Positions 56,022 through 64,000 of a DNA stretch of 64,000 nt are shown one piece after another; within the stretch, counting starts at the first letter, position 1, and every line of letters starts with the position of its first letter. The position numbers and the translations under genes were made by a program. Below the pieces are notes generated by a model that worked only from the letters and a program-made list of their open reading frames with translations, was not told the DNA's origin and searched no databases. Source of the DNA: Helicobacter muridarum. GTDB lineage: Bacteria > Campylobacterota > Campylobacteria > Campylobacterales > Helicobacteraceae. The DNA lies in contig NZ_JRPD02000004.1 in NCBI RefSeq assembly GCF_000765805.2, positions 62,001 through 126,000 of the forward strand, given 5' to 3'.

Positions 56022-56687
56022 CTATTTACCACCTATATCAATCAAAGAAAATAAATGAACTTGTTTCTCAAGCTCTTTTCTTATTTTTGTATCTTCAAAA
56101 TCAACTAAATTAATAAGACAACATAGCTCAATGCACTTGGCTTCTAATTTCTTGATTAGCTTAAGAGCTGCTAATGCAGTTCCAGCCGTGGCGATTAAGT
56201 CATCTACCAATATAACATTAACCCCTTTTAATCCAGAAAAAGCGTCTTCTTTAATCTCCAAATAATCCTTTCCATATTCTTTAATATATGATTCCGTATG
56301 AACCTTGCCCGGTAACTTAGACTTTTTCCTAATTGGCACAAAACCAGCCTCAAGAGCATAAGCTAAAGCAGAACCGAATATAAAACCCCTTGATTCAACC
56401 CCAATTATATATTCAACCTTATAAGCATGATAGCGATGTGCTAACATGTCTATGTATTCCTTGAATAATTTCCCATTATGAATAAATGTAGTAATATCTT
56501 GAAATAAAATCCCCTTTTTAGGAAAGTCTGGAATCTGTGTCAATGATTGTTGAATCTCTTCACGTAAAGTGGGCTTATGTCTAGACATTTTTATCTCTCT
56601 GTGATGATTGCTCTCTTCTATAATCAAATCATCCATATCAAAAGCGTTGATTGGCTTTGGAATACTCTTATGCTGGGTATGTTTCAT
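56022..56687 (-). CDS. apt: Adenine phosphoribosyltransferase with N-terminal extension
   Basis: 221 residues. Apt salvages adenine to AMP. Signatures: IPDFPKKGILFQDITTF, ESRGFIFGSALAYAL, RKKSKLPGK, and the PRPP motif VILVDDLIATAGTALAAL (about 152-169). The ATG at 56687 has AAAGGA five bases upstream, so I keep it, although it adds about 33 residues; an internal ATG at 56588 has only a weak GAGAGA site and would give the usual length. First of the apt-rpiB-M50 neighbourhood, though in its last position on the strand. Confidence 0.93.
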   Translation of the reverse strand: MKHTQHKSIPKPINAFDMDDLIIEESNHHREIKMSRHKPTLREEIQQSLTQIPDFPKKGILFQDITTFIHNGKLFKEYIDMLAHRYHAYKVEYIIGVESRGFIFGSALAYALEAGFVPIRKKSKLPGKVHTESYIKEYGKDYLEIKEDAFSGLKGVNVILVDDLIATAGTALAALKLIKKLEAKCIELCCLINLVDFEDTKIRKELEKQVHLFSLIDIGGK

Positions 56688-56749
56688 AGATGTCCTTTAA
56701 CAATGATATATATTTGCAATATATACACAATATGGCAACTCCTAAAATC

Positions 56750-57088
56750 CTACAATAAAGCCTCAATCTTCTGCTCTAAGTCTTTGATACGTGTCTTATA
56801 ATTATCAGTTTCAATTCTATATTGAGAGTTACGTTGTTTTAGTGTCTTTACTTCGCTCTTTAGCGCATTAAGCTCTTTTGTAAGAATATCAATATTACCT
56901 AACGCCCTTTGTAGTGAAAGCTGATGTTTTTGAATCAATACTTCAGTCTCAACTAATGTATAGCGCATATGGGCTGATTGTTTCTTTTCTTTTTGTGCTA
57001 CACTTCTATAATAAAAGGCATTGACAGTCATAAATAAAATAAATAAAATAAAGATAACCAAGGCAAACCACATAATAGTTCCAGACAT
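56750..57088 (-). CDS. Small membrane-anchored coiled-coil protein
   Basis: 112 residues from the ATG at 57088, seven bases after AGGAG; a GTG three bases earlier is closer than ideal. One N-terminal hydrophobic segment (MWFALVIFILFILFM) then a charged coiled coil (ALGNIDILTKELNALKSEVK). Unknown function. It lies between rpiB and apt, where H. pylori also has a small hypothetical gene (recalled gene order), so it is likely a conserved member. Confidence 0.7.
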   Translation of the reverse strand: MSGTIMWFALVIFILFILFMTVNAFYYRSVAQKEKKQSAHMRYTLVETEVLIQKHQLSLQRALGNIDILTKELNALKSEVKTLKQRNSQYRIETDNYKTRIKDLEQKIEALL

Positions 57089-57107
57089 CACATCTCTCCT
57101 GTATTTA

Positions 57108-57539
57108 TTAGATATTACCGCTTAACTTAGCTACTCTCTGGATATGTCTATCACCCTCAAAATCAGTATATAAAAAGCTCTCAACAATAGCTATGGCTAT
57201 CTCATTGCCAATTAACCTTTCCCCCAAGCAAAGCACATTAGCATCATTATGCTTCCTAGATAGAATAGACATGTATGGATTAAGACATAAAGCAGCTCTA
57301 ATATGCCCGTATCTATTGGCTGCAATGCTCATTCCAATTCCACTACCACAAATGAGAATACCCTTAGATTCTTTTTCAAGACTAATTTCCTTGCAAAGCA
57401 AATCAGCCACATCGGGATAATCCACCTTAGAATCTGATGAGACTCCTAAATCAGAATGCTCTATATGATTATCTAAGCAATATTGTAATAATACGTTTTT
57501 CAGCTTAACGCCGGCATGATCATTTGCAAAGAATAACAT
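57108..57539 (-). CDS. rpiB: Ribose-5-phosphate isomerase B
   Basis: 143 residues. Converts ribose-5-P and ribulose-5-P. FANDHAGVKLKN at the N-terminus and SKGILICGSGIGMSIAANRY (about 60-80, catalytic Cys and Gly-rich loop) are hallmarks, with HNDANVLCLGERLI. GAGG site. It is 13 bases after the M50 protease gene and 16-20 before the small coiled-coil gene, one operon. Confidence 0.94.
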   Translation of the reverse strand: MLFFANDHAGVKLKNVLLQYCLDNHIEHSDLGVSSDSKVDYPDVADLLCKEISLEKESKGILICGSGIGMSIAANRYGHIRAALCLNPYMSILSRKHNDANVLCLGERLIGNEIAIAIVESFLYTDFEGDRHIQRVAKLSGNI

Positions 57540-57552
57540 AAAAACCTCATTA

Positions 57553-58215
57553 TTATATTGTTAGGAACATCATTATTGTAATTTGCATTACATTAAATAT
57601 TGCGTCCCTAGTTAATGGAAAAAGTAACAAAAGAATGATAATAATCATACCATAATTTTCGAATTTATTATATAAAGACGCAAATGTGCTATTATTAAAC
57701 ATCAATCCAAGATATGCAAGAGCTTTTGAGCCATCTAGTGGAGGAATTGGAATGAGATTAAAAACACCAAGAACAATATTTATGTAAAGCAAAATAAACA
57801 AGAATTGCAATATTAAGGATTGTATATCAATTAGATTGAAATTTAAACCAAGCTTTAAAATCACAACACAGCAAAATGCCAAAAAGAAATTGTAAAATAT
57901 TCCAGCAAGCGAAACAAACATACAAGCTTTGTAACCACCATTATCTCTTACAGTATCAATGTTTACTGGCACAGGCTTAGCATAGCCAAACATAATAGGA
58001 GATCCCATAACAATTAGAGTAAGAGGGATAATTATAGAACCAAACAAATCAATGTGCGGCAAAGGATTGATAGTTAGCCTGCCTTCCCTTCTAGCACTCT
58101 CGTCACCATATCGCAATGCAACTAAGCCGTGCATAACTTCATGTCCTATAACAGCTATTAACAAAGCTATGATTTGAAATGCAATGAGAATAATATCCAA
58201 ACTACTAACGTCCAT
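57553..58215 (-). CDS. Site-2-type (M50) metalloprotease
   Basis: 220 residues, about five or six membrane segments. The zinc motif HEVMH sits in VIGHEVMHGLVALRYGD (about 23-39); NLIPIPPLDGSKALAYLG (about 154-171) is the second-site motif. Intramembrane protease of the SpoIVFB/YydH group; the substrate is not known. Lies upstream of rpiB. Confidence 0.9.
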   Translation of the reverse strand: MDVSSLDIILIAFQIIALLIAVIGHEVMHGLVALRYGDESARREGRLTINPLPHIDLFGSIIIPLTLIVMGSPIMFGYAKPVPVNIDTVRDNGGYKACMFVSLAGIFYNFFLAFCCVVILKLGLNFNLIDIQSLILQFLFILLYINIVLGVFNLIPIPPLDGSKALAYLGLMFNNSTFASLYNKFENYGMIIIILLLLFPLTRDAIFNVMQITIMMFLTI

Positions 58216-58668
58216 ATTTTATATTTCCTTGCTTTAGAATTATAATGCTTAATTTATATAGATTACAAAATCTAGGATAACCCACCATAATCCTTAATAT
58301 AAATTTTATTAGTCATAATTAACGCAATCTTTTAGAAAGATAATCAAAATTATATCGATAAGTATAATAGACATAGTGCTTGCTTATATTAATACATTAA
58401 AGTTATATCATTGAAAGTCTTTTATGAAATTCTTATGTTTTATAAGTAAGCAAATCAATATTATTTAATCATTTGCACAATAATTAATAACAATGCTATA
58501 CACCAATACAATAAAGAAAAACAATTTGGTACAAGTAGAAATAAGCATTTGTTGTTAATCAAGGATTGAATCAAGATTCAACCATAATTTGAAAATTTTG
58601 TTTCTTGCTATAAGAATGCGGAAAGCATGGAACTAAACAAAATAACAATGATTGTAAAAGGATAGCAT
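58216..58668. other. 453-bp intergenic region before the CDF gene
   Basis: No gene supported. A TATAAT at 58363-58368 precedes TGCTTGCTTATA (58377-58388), which pairs with TATAAGTAAGCA (58441-58452), one G-U pair aside. A further TTGAATC-AA-GATTCAA is at 58566-58581. A long leader for the next gene is possible. Confidence 0.6.
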
Positions 58669-59655
58669 ATGCAATTTAACAACATAAAAAATAATTATGG
58701 CAAAAAGATACGCGATAAAAAATCCCAAGATATAGATTCAAGCTTGCAAAATAAAAATCACAAACAAGAACAATTTGCTCTAAAAATATCTATGTATTGT
58801 GCGTGCCTTTTGGCATTTCTAGGTATTGGCTTTGGCTTGGTATTAAAAAGTTCAACATTGGTCTTTGATGGCATTGTATGCTTTGTTAGTGTTGCGCTTG
58901 GATTCTTAAGTGTAGTTACCTCGCGATATATATATAAAGAAGATGACGATATATTTCAATATGGATATGTGCGTTTTGAGCCTATGGTGAATCTGTTCAA
59001 AAGTTTAGTGCTTGTTGTTGTATGCATATATGCCTTCACAAGCGGGCTACGAGATATTATACATGGAGGATATACGCTAGAGATTGGTGGAGCAGTAATA
59101 TATACACTATGCGCGTTTATTATATCATTTGCTTTATATCGATATACGTCATTCTATGCTAAGATGTTAGATTCTGATCTTGTAGCAGTAGACAGCACAG
59201 AATGGTGGATTGACTGTATAATGTATCTTGGTGGGATCATAGCCTTTGGCATTATTTTCATCTTTGATTCGAAGCAAGAGTATGCTATTAGCCACTATAT
59301 AGACCCTAGTTTGTTAATGATACTGTCTATATTCTTAGCTATAACGCCTATTAAAATCATGATAGTAAATTTCAAAGACTTAGTAATGGTTGCTCCAAAA
59401 ACATTAGACAATAAAATTACAGAAATTATGGAAAAAATAAGCAATGAATATGGATTTCAAGATTATGATACCCATGTAGCAAAGAGTGGGAGATTTTTCA
59501 TGATAGAAGTGAATATCCTAAATACAAACAAAAATGACAAAATATCAATCGGAGAAATTGATGTAATACGCGATAAAATTGAAAAATATCTAGATATTCC
59601 AAGCTATAAAATTTGGCTATCTGTAAACATTACTGCAAATCCCAAATGGCTTTAA
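58669..59655 (+). CDS. Cation diffusion facilitator-type transporter (COG3965-like)
   Basis: 328 residues, six membrane segments. Metal-site region in TM2 reads LVFDGIVCFVSVALGF and in TM5 DLVAVDSTEWWIDCIMYLGG, so Asp is kept but the usual HxxxD is EWWID. This fits the COG3965 branch. A cytoplasmic C-terminal domain (about 245-328) completes it. Exports divalent metal ions in exchange for protons; which metal is not visible. AAAGGA site. Confidence 0.8.
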   Translation: MQFNNIKNNYGKKIRDKKSQDIDSSLQNKNHKQEQFALKISMYCACLLAFLGIGFGLVLKSSTLVFDGIVCFVSVALGFLSVVTSRYIYKEDDDIFQYGYVRFEPMVNLFKSLVLVVVCIYAFTSGLRDIIHGGYTLEIGGAVIYTLCAFIISFALYRYTSFYAKMLDSDLVAVDSTEWWIDCIMYLGGIIAFGIIFIFDSKQEYAISHYIDPSLLMILSIFLAITPIKIMIVNFKDLVMVAPKTLDNKITEIMEKISNEYGFQDYDTHVAKSGRFFMIEVNILNTNKNDKISIGEIDVIRDKIEKYLDIPSYKIWLSVNITANPKWL

Positions 59656-60051
59656 TTGATTTTACAAATATTAAAATCCTTATGGACATTAACGATTATT
59701 AAAGCTTGCTAGCAATAAATAACTATCAATAGCCATTTTATGATGATAGCCTTTAAAAGAATATATTACTTGCATGCATTTATAGAATTAGGGCAAAAAA
59801 TCATAAGAGAAAAATTCTTAGTTAACGTTTAGTTTTAACATGTTCAAATCAAATTCAATTTAACAAACCAAAATGCCATCAATAATTAAATACAAGATTT
59901 CTACTAGCCTCTCTCTCATACCCGAAATAATGGAGAAAAAATGTCATACTGTAGTAATAAATTAAGAATAAACATTATTTAATAGATATTATTTCAATCA
60001 TAAATTAACTATTAAGTTTTTGAGAATTAAATAATTATAGAAAGAATTATT
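59656..60051. other. 396-bp intergenic region before the LpxR-like gene
   Basis: No gene supported. The only thing of note is a 13-codon frame, ATG at 59941 with GGAG seven bases upstream, reading MSYCSNKLRINII. It could be a leader peptide or chance. Confidence 0.6.
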
Positions 60052-61011
60052 ATGAATATAAAGATAATAATAATTTATGTTTGCCTATGTATTAAAGTAT
60101 TGGCTTCAGATAAACATAGCATAACGATACATACAGAAAATGATGCATATTACTCGCCAACTGACTATGATAGATACTATACTGCCGGACATAATATCAC
60201 ATACAATTCTAAAGGATTCTATAACTCTTGGTTTAAACATATAGGTTTTATTCATTATTTAGCAGATTTAAATAGGTCTGCGTTTTCCATTGGATTGAAT
60301 CAAGAAATCTATACAGCAGATGACAAAAAATCTATTATTCCTTCGACAAATGATCATCTTTATGGAGGATATTTATATGGCAATTTCACCATATATAACT
60401 ACAATGATAATTTTATCGAATCCATAGGCTTAGATTTAGGTATAGTCGGTAAATATTCACTTGCTAAAGAAACTCAAAAATTTATTCATAAGCTACTTAA
60501 TTTTAACTATCCAAAAGGTTGGGATACCCAAATTAGTAATGAAATAATTATAAACTTATATCATAAGCTTCATTATAGATTCTCTATAATAAAAAATATA
60601 GCAGAATTGATCCCATATAGTGAAATAGCATTAGGAAACGCATATACTCACGCGCTATTAGGAATAAATCTGCGGGTTGGATATGGACTATCAAATGATT
60701 TTGGGATAACAAAAATAAGGTATGGTCATGTTGGCAAATCAACTATTGGTAATGGCTTTAGAATATATCTTGCTGGTGGAATTAACGAAAAAGTAGTAAT
60801 ACGAAATATTTTTTTACAAGGAAATACGTTTGTTAATGGTAAAAAAAGTTCCTTGCAAATTAATAAATTTGTATATGAGGCACAAATAGGATTCCTTATT
60901 GGATATGCTGGTTGGAGTATTAGCTATTTATATTCATATAGGCAAAAGGAATTCTTAACTCAAAAAGAACCAATTGGCTATGCTGGATTAAGATTAGAAA
61001 TAGCATTTTAG
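60052..61011 (+). CDS. lpxR: LpxR-like lipid A 3'-O-deacylase (DUF2219)
   Basis: 319 residues. Signal peptide about 1-18. The mature start holds the family motif TENDAYYSPTDYDRYYTAG, with the catalytic Asn-Asp pair at 30-31. Further on, QKFIHKLL (His 146) and KGWDTQISNE (Glu 164) match the active-site His and Glu of LpxR. The protein ends in a beta-strand with terminal Phe, as outer-membrane barrels do. LpxR removes the 3'-linked acyl chains of lipid A and weakens TLR4 signalling. H. pylori has a relative. Divergent strand from lpxK. Confidence 0.86.
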   Translation: MNIKIIIIYVCLCIKVLASDKHSITIHTENDAYYSPTDYDRYYTAGHNITYNSKGFYNSWFKHIGFIHYLADLNRSAFSIGLNQEIYTADDKKSIIPSTNDHLYGGYLYGNFTIYNYNDNFIESIGLDLGIVGKYSLAKETQKFIHKLLNFNYPKGWDTQISNEIIINLYHKLHYRFSIIKNIAELIPYSEIALGNAYTHALLGINLRVGYGLSNDFGITKIRYGHVGKSTIGNGFRIYLAGGINEKVVIRNIFLQGNTFVNGKKSSLQINKFVYEAQIGFLIGYAGWSISYLYSYRQKEFLTQKEPIGYAGLRLEIAF

Positions 61012-61059
61012 TAAACTAAAATGATTTCGCCATAATAATTTATAAGTAAAAATCAAAGC

Positions 61060-61344
61060 CTATAAATCACATTTATCTCTACATCTAACAGCAAAAACTC
61101 TAGCATCATTAAATGTATCTTCAATAAGCTTTGCGAGTGAATTACTAGTATTCTCATCAAGATAGATCTTAATCAAAGCATAGTTTTGTCTTCCTGTTAC
61201 TTGTTCCTCATCATTTAATAGCATATTTTTGGCTGCATACTTCTTTGCTTCAAGGAAAAAAAAATCATAATACCCATTATGTAAAAGAAAATCAATCACA
61301 TTATCCTTTATCTCATATCGAACATAAATATCAAGAACTATCAT
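61060..61344 (-). CDS. DUF3240-like (PII-fold) small protein
   Basis: 94 residues, no membrane segment. The pattern LDIYVRYEIKDNVIDFLLHN then KIYLDENTSNSLAKLIED and a terminal CRDKC is like DUF3240, a PII-like fold often beside metal-efflux genes. AAGGA site. It sits between lpxR and lpxK; role unknown. Confidence 0.6.
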   Translation of the reverse strand: MIVLDIYVRYEIKDNVIDFLLHNGYYDFFFLEAKKYAAKNMLLNDEEQVTGRQNYALIKIYLDENTSNSLAKLIEDTFNDARVFAVRCRDKCDL

Positions 61345-61387
61345 TACAATTCCTTAAAAATTAATTCCATAAAGATTGGCTACTATG

Positions 61388-62392
61388 CTAATCTTTTAAA
61401 TATTCTAGAATCTTATCTAATCTATCTTTAGCAATGTCAATATGCAAATCAATTATATGTATTGGTAGGCTAAAATTTTGACATTTGACAAAATCCTTTT
61501 GCGTCATAAGAATATATTGCGCATTATAAATTTCTAACAAACATCTAAGCTTATTCTCATCAAAAATATCATGATCTGGCAAATAATATTTATATACAAT
61601 CATATGCGGTTGCAATGATTCCAAAAATGGATCTAACCTAACTGGATTTGCAATAGCCGTGGCTAAGATGTAACGATTTGATTTAGATTCCGTGTAATTT
61701 GTGGAATCTTTTGTATACTCAAACTCTCTAGCAATAAATCCAGATATACAAAGGCTAGTCTTTCGCTTATAGTCTATACCCTCTTTTAGATGCATATCGC
61801 AATTAGCATAAAAACTAGGCGGGAAGCGATAATAGCCACTAGGCAAAACCCTATCATAATATGGTAATATCTCTGGTTCTAAGAGAATATCAAATTTCTC
61901 AAATGTAAAGCGATAGGAATCATCGAGCAAAATGATCTTAATACCCTGCTCTTTCGCGCGAGAAATAGCCTCTATTCTGCTCTCATCTACAAAGATAGAT
62001 GTTTTAAGCGTGCTTGTTCGTATAGCAATTAACATTGCTTCATCGCCGCTATCTGCCACATTGCATAGAATCTCTCCATTTCTACTTACTTGCAAAAATC
62101 CCTTTGTATCCCTCTTATAACCACGCAAGATAACAGCTAAACATGTATAGTCAATTGAATGCAAAAACTCAAGCAAAGCTATGCAAAAAGGAGTTTTTCC
62201 ACTACCACCACTTACAAGATTTCCAATACTAATAATCTTTACATCAAAATTTTGTTTGACACCATATTTCTTACGAAGAATTGCTATGAGATAGTAAATA
62301 AATGATATAGGCAATAGAAGGAAGCTAATAAATTTATCAAACACATTTGGGGTAAAAAAATATCTATTTATAAATTTCTGTATAAATATCAT
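61388..62392 (-). CDS. lpxK: LpxK, tetraacyldisaccharide 4'-kinase
   Basis: 334 residues. Transfers phosphate to the 4' position of the lipid A precursor at the inner membrane. N-terminal hydrophobic helix, then Walker A SIGNLVSGGSGKTPF (about 55-69), followed by the catalytic-base region IILLDDSYRF (about 153) and a C-terminal KYYLPDHDIFDENKL segment. No strong ribosome-binding site is seen. The LpxR-like gene nearby acts on the same molecule later in the pathway. Confidence 0.93.
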   Translation of the reverse strand: MIFIQKFINRYFFTPNVFDKFISFLLLPISFIYYLIAILRKKYGVKQNFDVKIISIGNLVSGGSGKTPFCIALLEFLHSIDYTCLAVILRGYKRDTKGFLQVSRNGEILCNVADSGDEAMLIAIRTSTLKTSIFVDESRIEAISRAKEQGIKIILLDDSYRFTFEKFDILLEPEILPYYDRVLPSGYYRFPPSFYANCDMHLKEGIDYKRKTSLCISGFIAREFEYTKDSTNYTESKSNRYILATAIANPVRLDPFLESLQPHMIVYKYYLPDHDIFDENKLRCLLEIYNAQYILMTQKDFVKCQNFSLPIHIIDLHIDIAKDRLDKILEYLKD

Positions 62393-62687
62393 AATGCATC
62401 TTTTATGAAAGTTAAGTTACAGGACATTGCTAAGACTAAGCAAAACATAAGTTATATAGTTTTGAATGATAGCTAAATTTTGATTACGTATAATACAAAC
62501 GCTATGCTTGGAAAATCTAATAACTTTTCCAAACAAAATCATAAATTCAAAACAATATCAAAGCTAGAGAAAATATAATCTAACCCCAGCCTAAGAAATT
62601 AAACCAGTAATAAACAGCCTAAAGCAATGCAAAACCTAATTCAAGTATAACAGCACTTCAATATATAGTAAATAATAACGATTCTTT

Positions 62688-63065
62688 TTACTTCTTAACT
62701 GCCACACATTCTATCTCAACCTTAGAATCCTTTGGTAGTTGCTTTACAGCAACCGTGCTTCTAGCTGGCTTATGGGAAAAATACTTAGCATATACTTCAT
62801 TAAACTCGGAAAAATAGCACATATCACTAAGATATACAGTAACTTTAACTGTGTGGGTTAAATCACTCTGTGCTGCTTCTAGGACTGCTTGCAAATTCTC
62901 ACAAACTTGATGTGTTTGGGCTTTTATATCAGAATCTAAAAATTCACCATTTGGTAATAGTGGAATCTGCCCAGAGGTGAAAATAAAATCCCCAACAACA
63001 ATAGCCTGCGAATAAGGACCAATAGCACTTGGGGCGTCATTAGTATGAATAATCTTTTGTTTCAT
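62688..63065 (-). CDS. ridA: RidA-family enamine/imine deaminase
   Basis: 125 residues from the second of two ATGs (63065), which is five bases from AAGGAG. Family signatures: SAIGPYSQAIVVGDFIFTSG QIPL, VKVTVYLSDM, ARSTVAVKQLPKDSKVEIEC with the key Arg near 104 and the Glu near 119. RidA clears reactive enamines from PLP enzymes such as threonine dehydratase. Possibly co-transcribed with the upstream flagellar gene (47-base gap). Confidence 0.93.
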   Translation of the reverse strand: MKQKIIHTNDAPSAIGPYSQAIVVGDFIFTSGQIPLLPNGEFLDSDIKAQTHQVCENLQAVLEAAQSDLTHTVKVTVYLSDMCYFSEFNEVYAKYFSHKPARSTVAVKQLPKDSKVEIECVAVKK

Positions 63066-63112
63066 CATTACTCCTTCTATAAATATGCGTAAAAATATAT
63101 CATTAATAAGCT

Positions 63113-63970
63113 TTAAGCACGAGCTGCAAGCTTATTAATGGCTTCAGAATTAAGTTCGTCCATATGTGTTTTCATTACTTTAGAATACATATCCACCAAG
63201 CGATTTGTCTCTATCATGGAGCTCATTTCCAAAACCGCATTTACATTGCTTTTCTCAAGGAAGCCTTGTGCAACAGCTCCGCTACCATACATGAGATTCG
63301 CCCTAGCTAACCCTCTTGATGATGTATCATTTGGAATCTCCCTATCTTCTATATAAAGACTTGAACCAATTTTTTTAAGAAATTTAGGATTATCAAATGA
63401 CACTATTGCTAAGCTACCGCCAGGAATATTATCTGCCAATCCCTCATTGCTTAACTCCCTAAAACCAATATTGCCATCAATATCAACACTAATTTTCATA
63501 TTGGAATTCATTAGGATTCCGCCTTCATTGTCTATACCATCACGAGATAAAACATGAAAACCCTCTTTTGTAACCAAATATCCATCATCACTTATACTAA
63601 AACTACCATTACGAGTATATGCCACTCCATTTGGTGTTTGCACAGCAAAAAACATATTAGGAGATTTAAGCGCGAAATCTAAATCATTCTCTGTATAATC
63701 CATAGAGCCAACGCTATGATCTGTATAAGATTCTGAAATAACTGGGATTCTTGTCAATGTGCGGTTAATAAATTTAGCTGCCGCCTTTGTCTCATCAGGT
63801 ATTGGCAATGTATCTTGATGAGCCTGCACCATACGTAAAAAATCTCCAACTACAACATCATCTCTTTTATAGCCACTAGTATTTAGATTAGCAAGATTAT
63901 TTGAGATAATATCCAATCTATTGAATTGTGTAACCATTCCACCTGTAGCACTATAGTATCCTGTTTGCAT
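63113..63970 (-). CDS. flgF: Flagellar basal-body rod protein, FlgF/FlgG family
   Basis: 285 residues. N-terminal QFNRLDIISNNLANLNTSGYKRDD (about 15-38) is the rod-hook signature, a central domain with VAYTRNGSFSISDDGYLVTK (about 120-139), and a C-terminal helix SNVNAVLEMSSMIETNRLVD. It forms part of the flagellar rod. Whether it is the proximal (FlgF) or distal (FlgG) rod protein is not decided; I lean to FlgF from length. AAGGAGAG site. The upstream gene lies beyond the window. Confidence 0.85.
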   Translation of the reverse strand: MQTGYYSATGGMVTQFNRLDIISNNLANLNTSGYKRDDVVVGDFLRMVQAHQDTLPIPDETKAAAKFINRTLTRIPVISESYTDHSVGSMDYTENDLDFALKSPNMFFAVQTPNGVAYTRNGSFSISDDGYLVTKEGFHVLSRDGIDNEGGILMNSNMKISVDIDGNIGFRELSNEGLADNIPGGSLAIVSFDNPKFLKKIGSSLYIEDREIPNDTSSRGLARANLMYGSGAVAQGFLEKSNVNAVLEMSSMIETNRLVDMYSKVMKTHMDELNSEAINKLAARA

Positions 63971-64000
63971 ACTCTCTCCTTAGAACTTAATGAAATATCA

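Noticed and set aside
1-64000. tRNA, rRNA, CRISPR, transposase, prophage or restriction genes
   Set aside because: I found no T-loop signature (GGTTCGAATCC type), no repeated spacer array and no matching protein families in the window.

Overview
The window looks like an ordinary, AT-rich chromosomal segment of a Helicobacter-type bacterium (Campylobacterota, probably an enterohepatic or other non-pylori Helicobacter). The evidence is the cbpA-hspR pair, folK-flhF, the ndk-yceD-rpmF-plsX-fabH block, the motB-motA-moeB-metallohydrolase block, the apt-(small coiled coil)-rpiB-M50 block, a cysteine-rich Sel1 (Hcp-type) protein, a Helicobacter-type outer-membrane protein and two futalosine-route menaquinone enzymes. 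These gene orders match my recollection of H. pylori. purC, glycerate kinase, a SUFU-domain protein and an acyl-CoA-dehydrogenase-fold protein are additions I do not associate with H. pylori. I see no tRNA, rRNA, CRISPR array, transposase or prophage gene.

Layout. 1-2149 (minus): mqnP and three membrane or regulatory-looking genes, the last cut by the window edge. 2397-3729: cbpA-hspR. 3977-7496: engB, a compact FAD protein, a SUFU protein and an acyl-CoA-dehydrogenase-fold protein. 7732-12725: folK-flhF, mtnN, glyS. 12933-16228 (minus): ndk and the yceD-rpmF-plsX-fabH lipid block. 16555-22103: mfd and two tandem CNNM/HlyC-like genes. 22839-31461: glnA, an outer-membrane protein, a lipoprotein, a YceI protein, dnaB, coaBC, uppS. 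31559-36797 (minus): TRIC channel, a polar amino acid ABC transporter, ilvB-ilvH. 36990-44840: TrkA-like protein, glycerate kinase, TPR protein, YkgJ, YejB-type permease, a degenerate phosphatidylserine-decarboxylase-like protein, a DnaQ exonuclease. 45058-49699 (minus): tatB, motB-motA, moeB, metallohydrolase, Sel1 protein. 49805-51940: two envelope lipoproteins, one LpoB-like. 52268-55849: an S/T/N/Q-tailed protein, ctpA, purC. 56022-58215 (minus): apt to M50 protease. 58669-63970: CDF transporter, LpxR-like deacylase, DUF3240-like protein, lpxK, ridA, flagellar rod protein.

Working together. MqnP and MtnN (which also acts as aminofutalosine hydrolase) serve menaquinone synthesis by the futalosine route. 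PlsX and FabH start phospholipid and fatty-acid synthesis. LpxK and the LpxR-like protein act on lipid A. UppS, the LpoB-like lipoprotein and CtpA touch peptidoglycan. FlhF, MotA, MotB and FlgF/G serve the flagellum. Several usual partners are not next door: flhG after flhF, tatC after tatB, purS/purQ after purC, other Yej/Opp subunits around the permease, and a third hspR-operon gene.

I do not find a clear new multi-gene system. The best leads are (i) a perfect 59-bp palindrome between ndk and mfd that carries a TATAAT box in each arm, with a related 15-bp palindrome between glnA and an outer-membrane-protein gene; (ii) a phosphatidylserine-decarboxylase-like protein that has lost the serine needed to make its pyruvoyl cofactor; (iii) several perfect long hairpins, one inside a coding region; (iv) a possible small RNA or mini-gene in the 735-bp gap before glnA; and (v) apparent enrichment of the word GATTCT/AGAATC.
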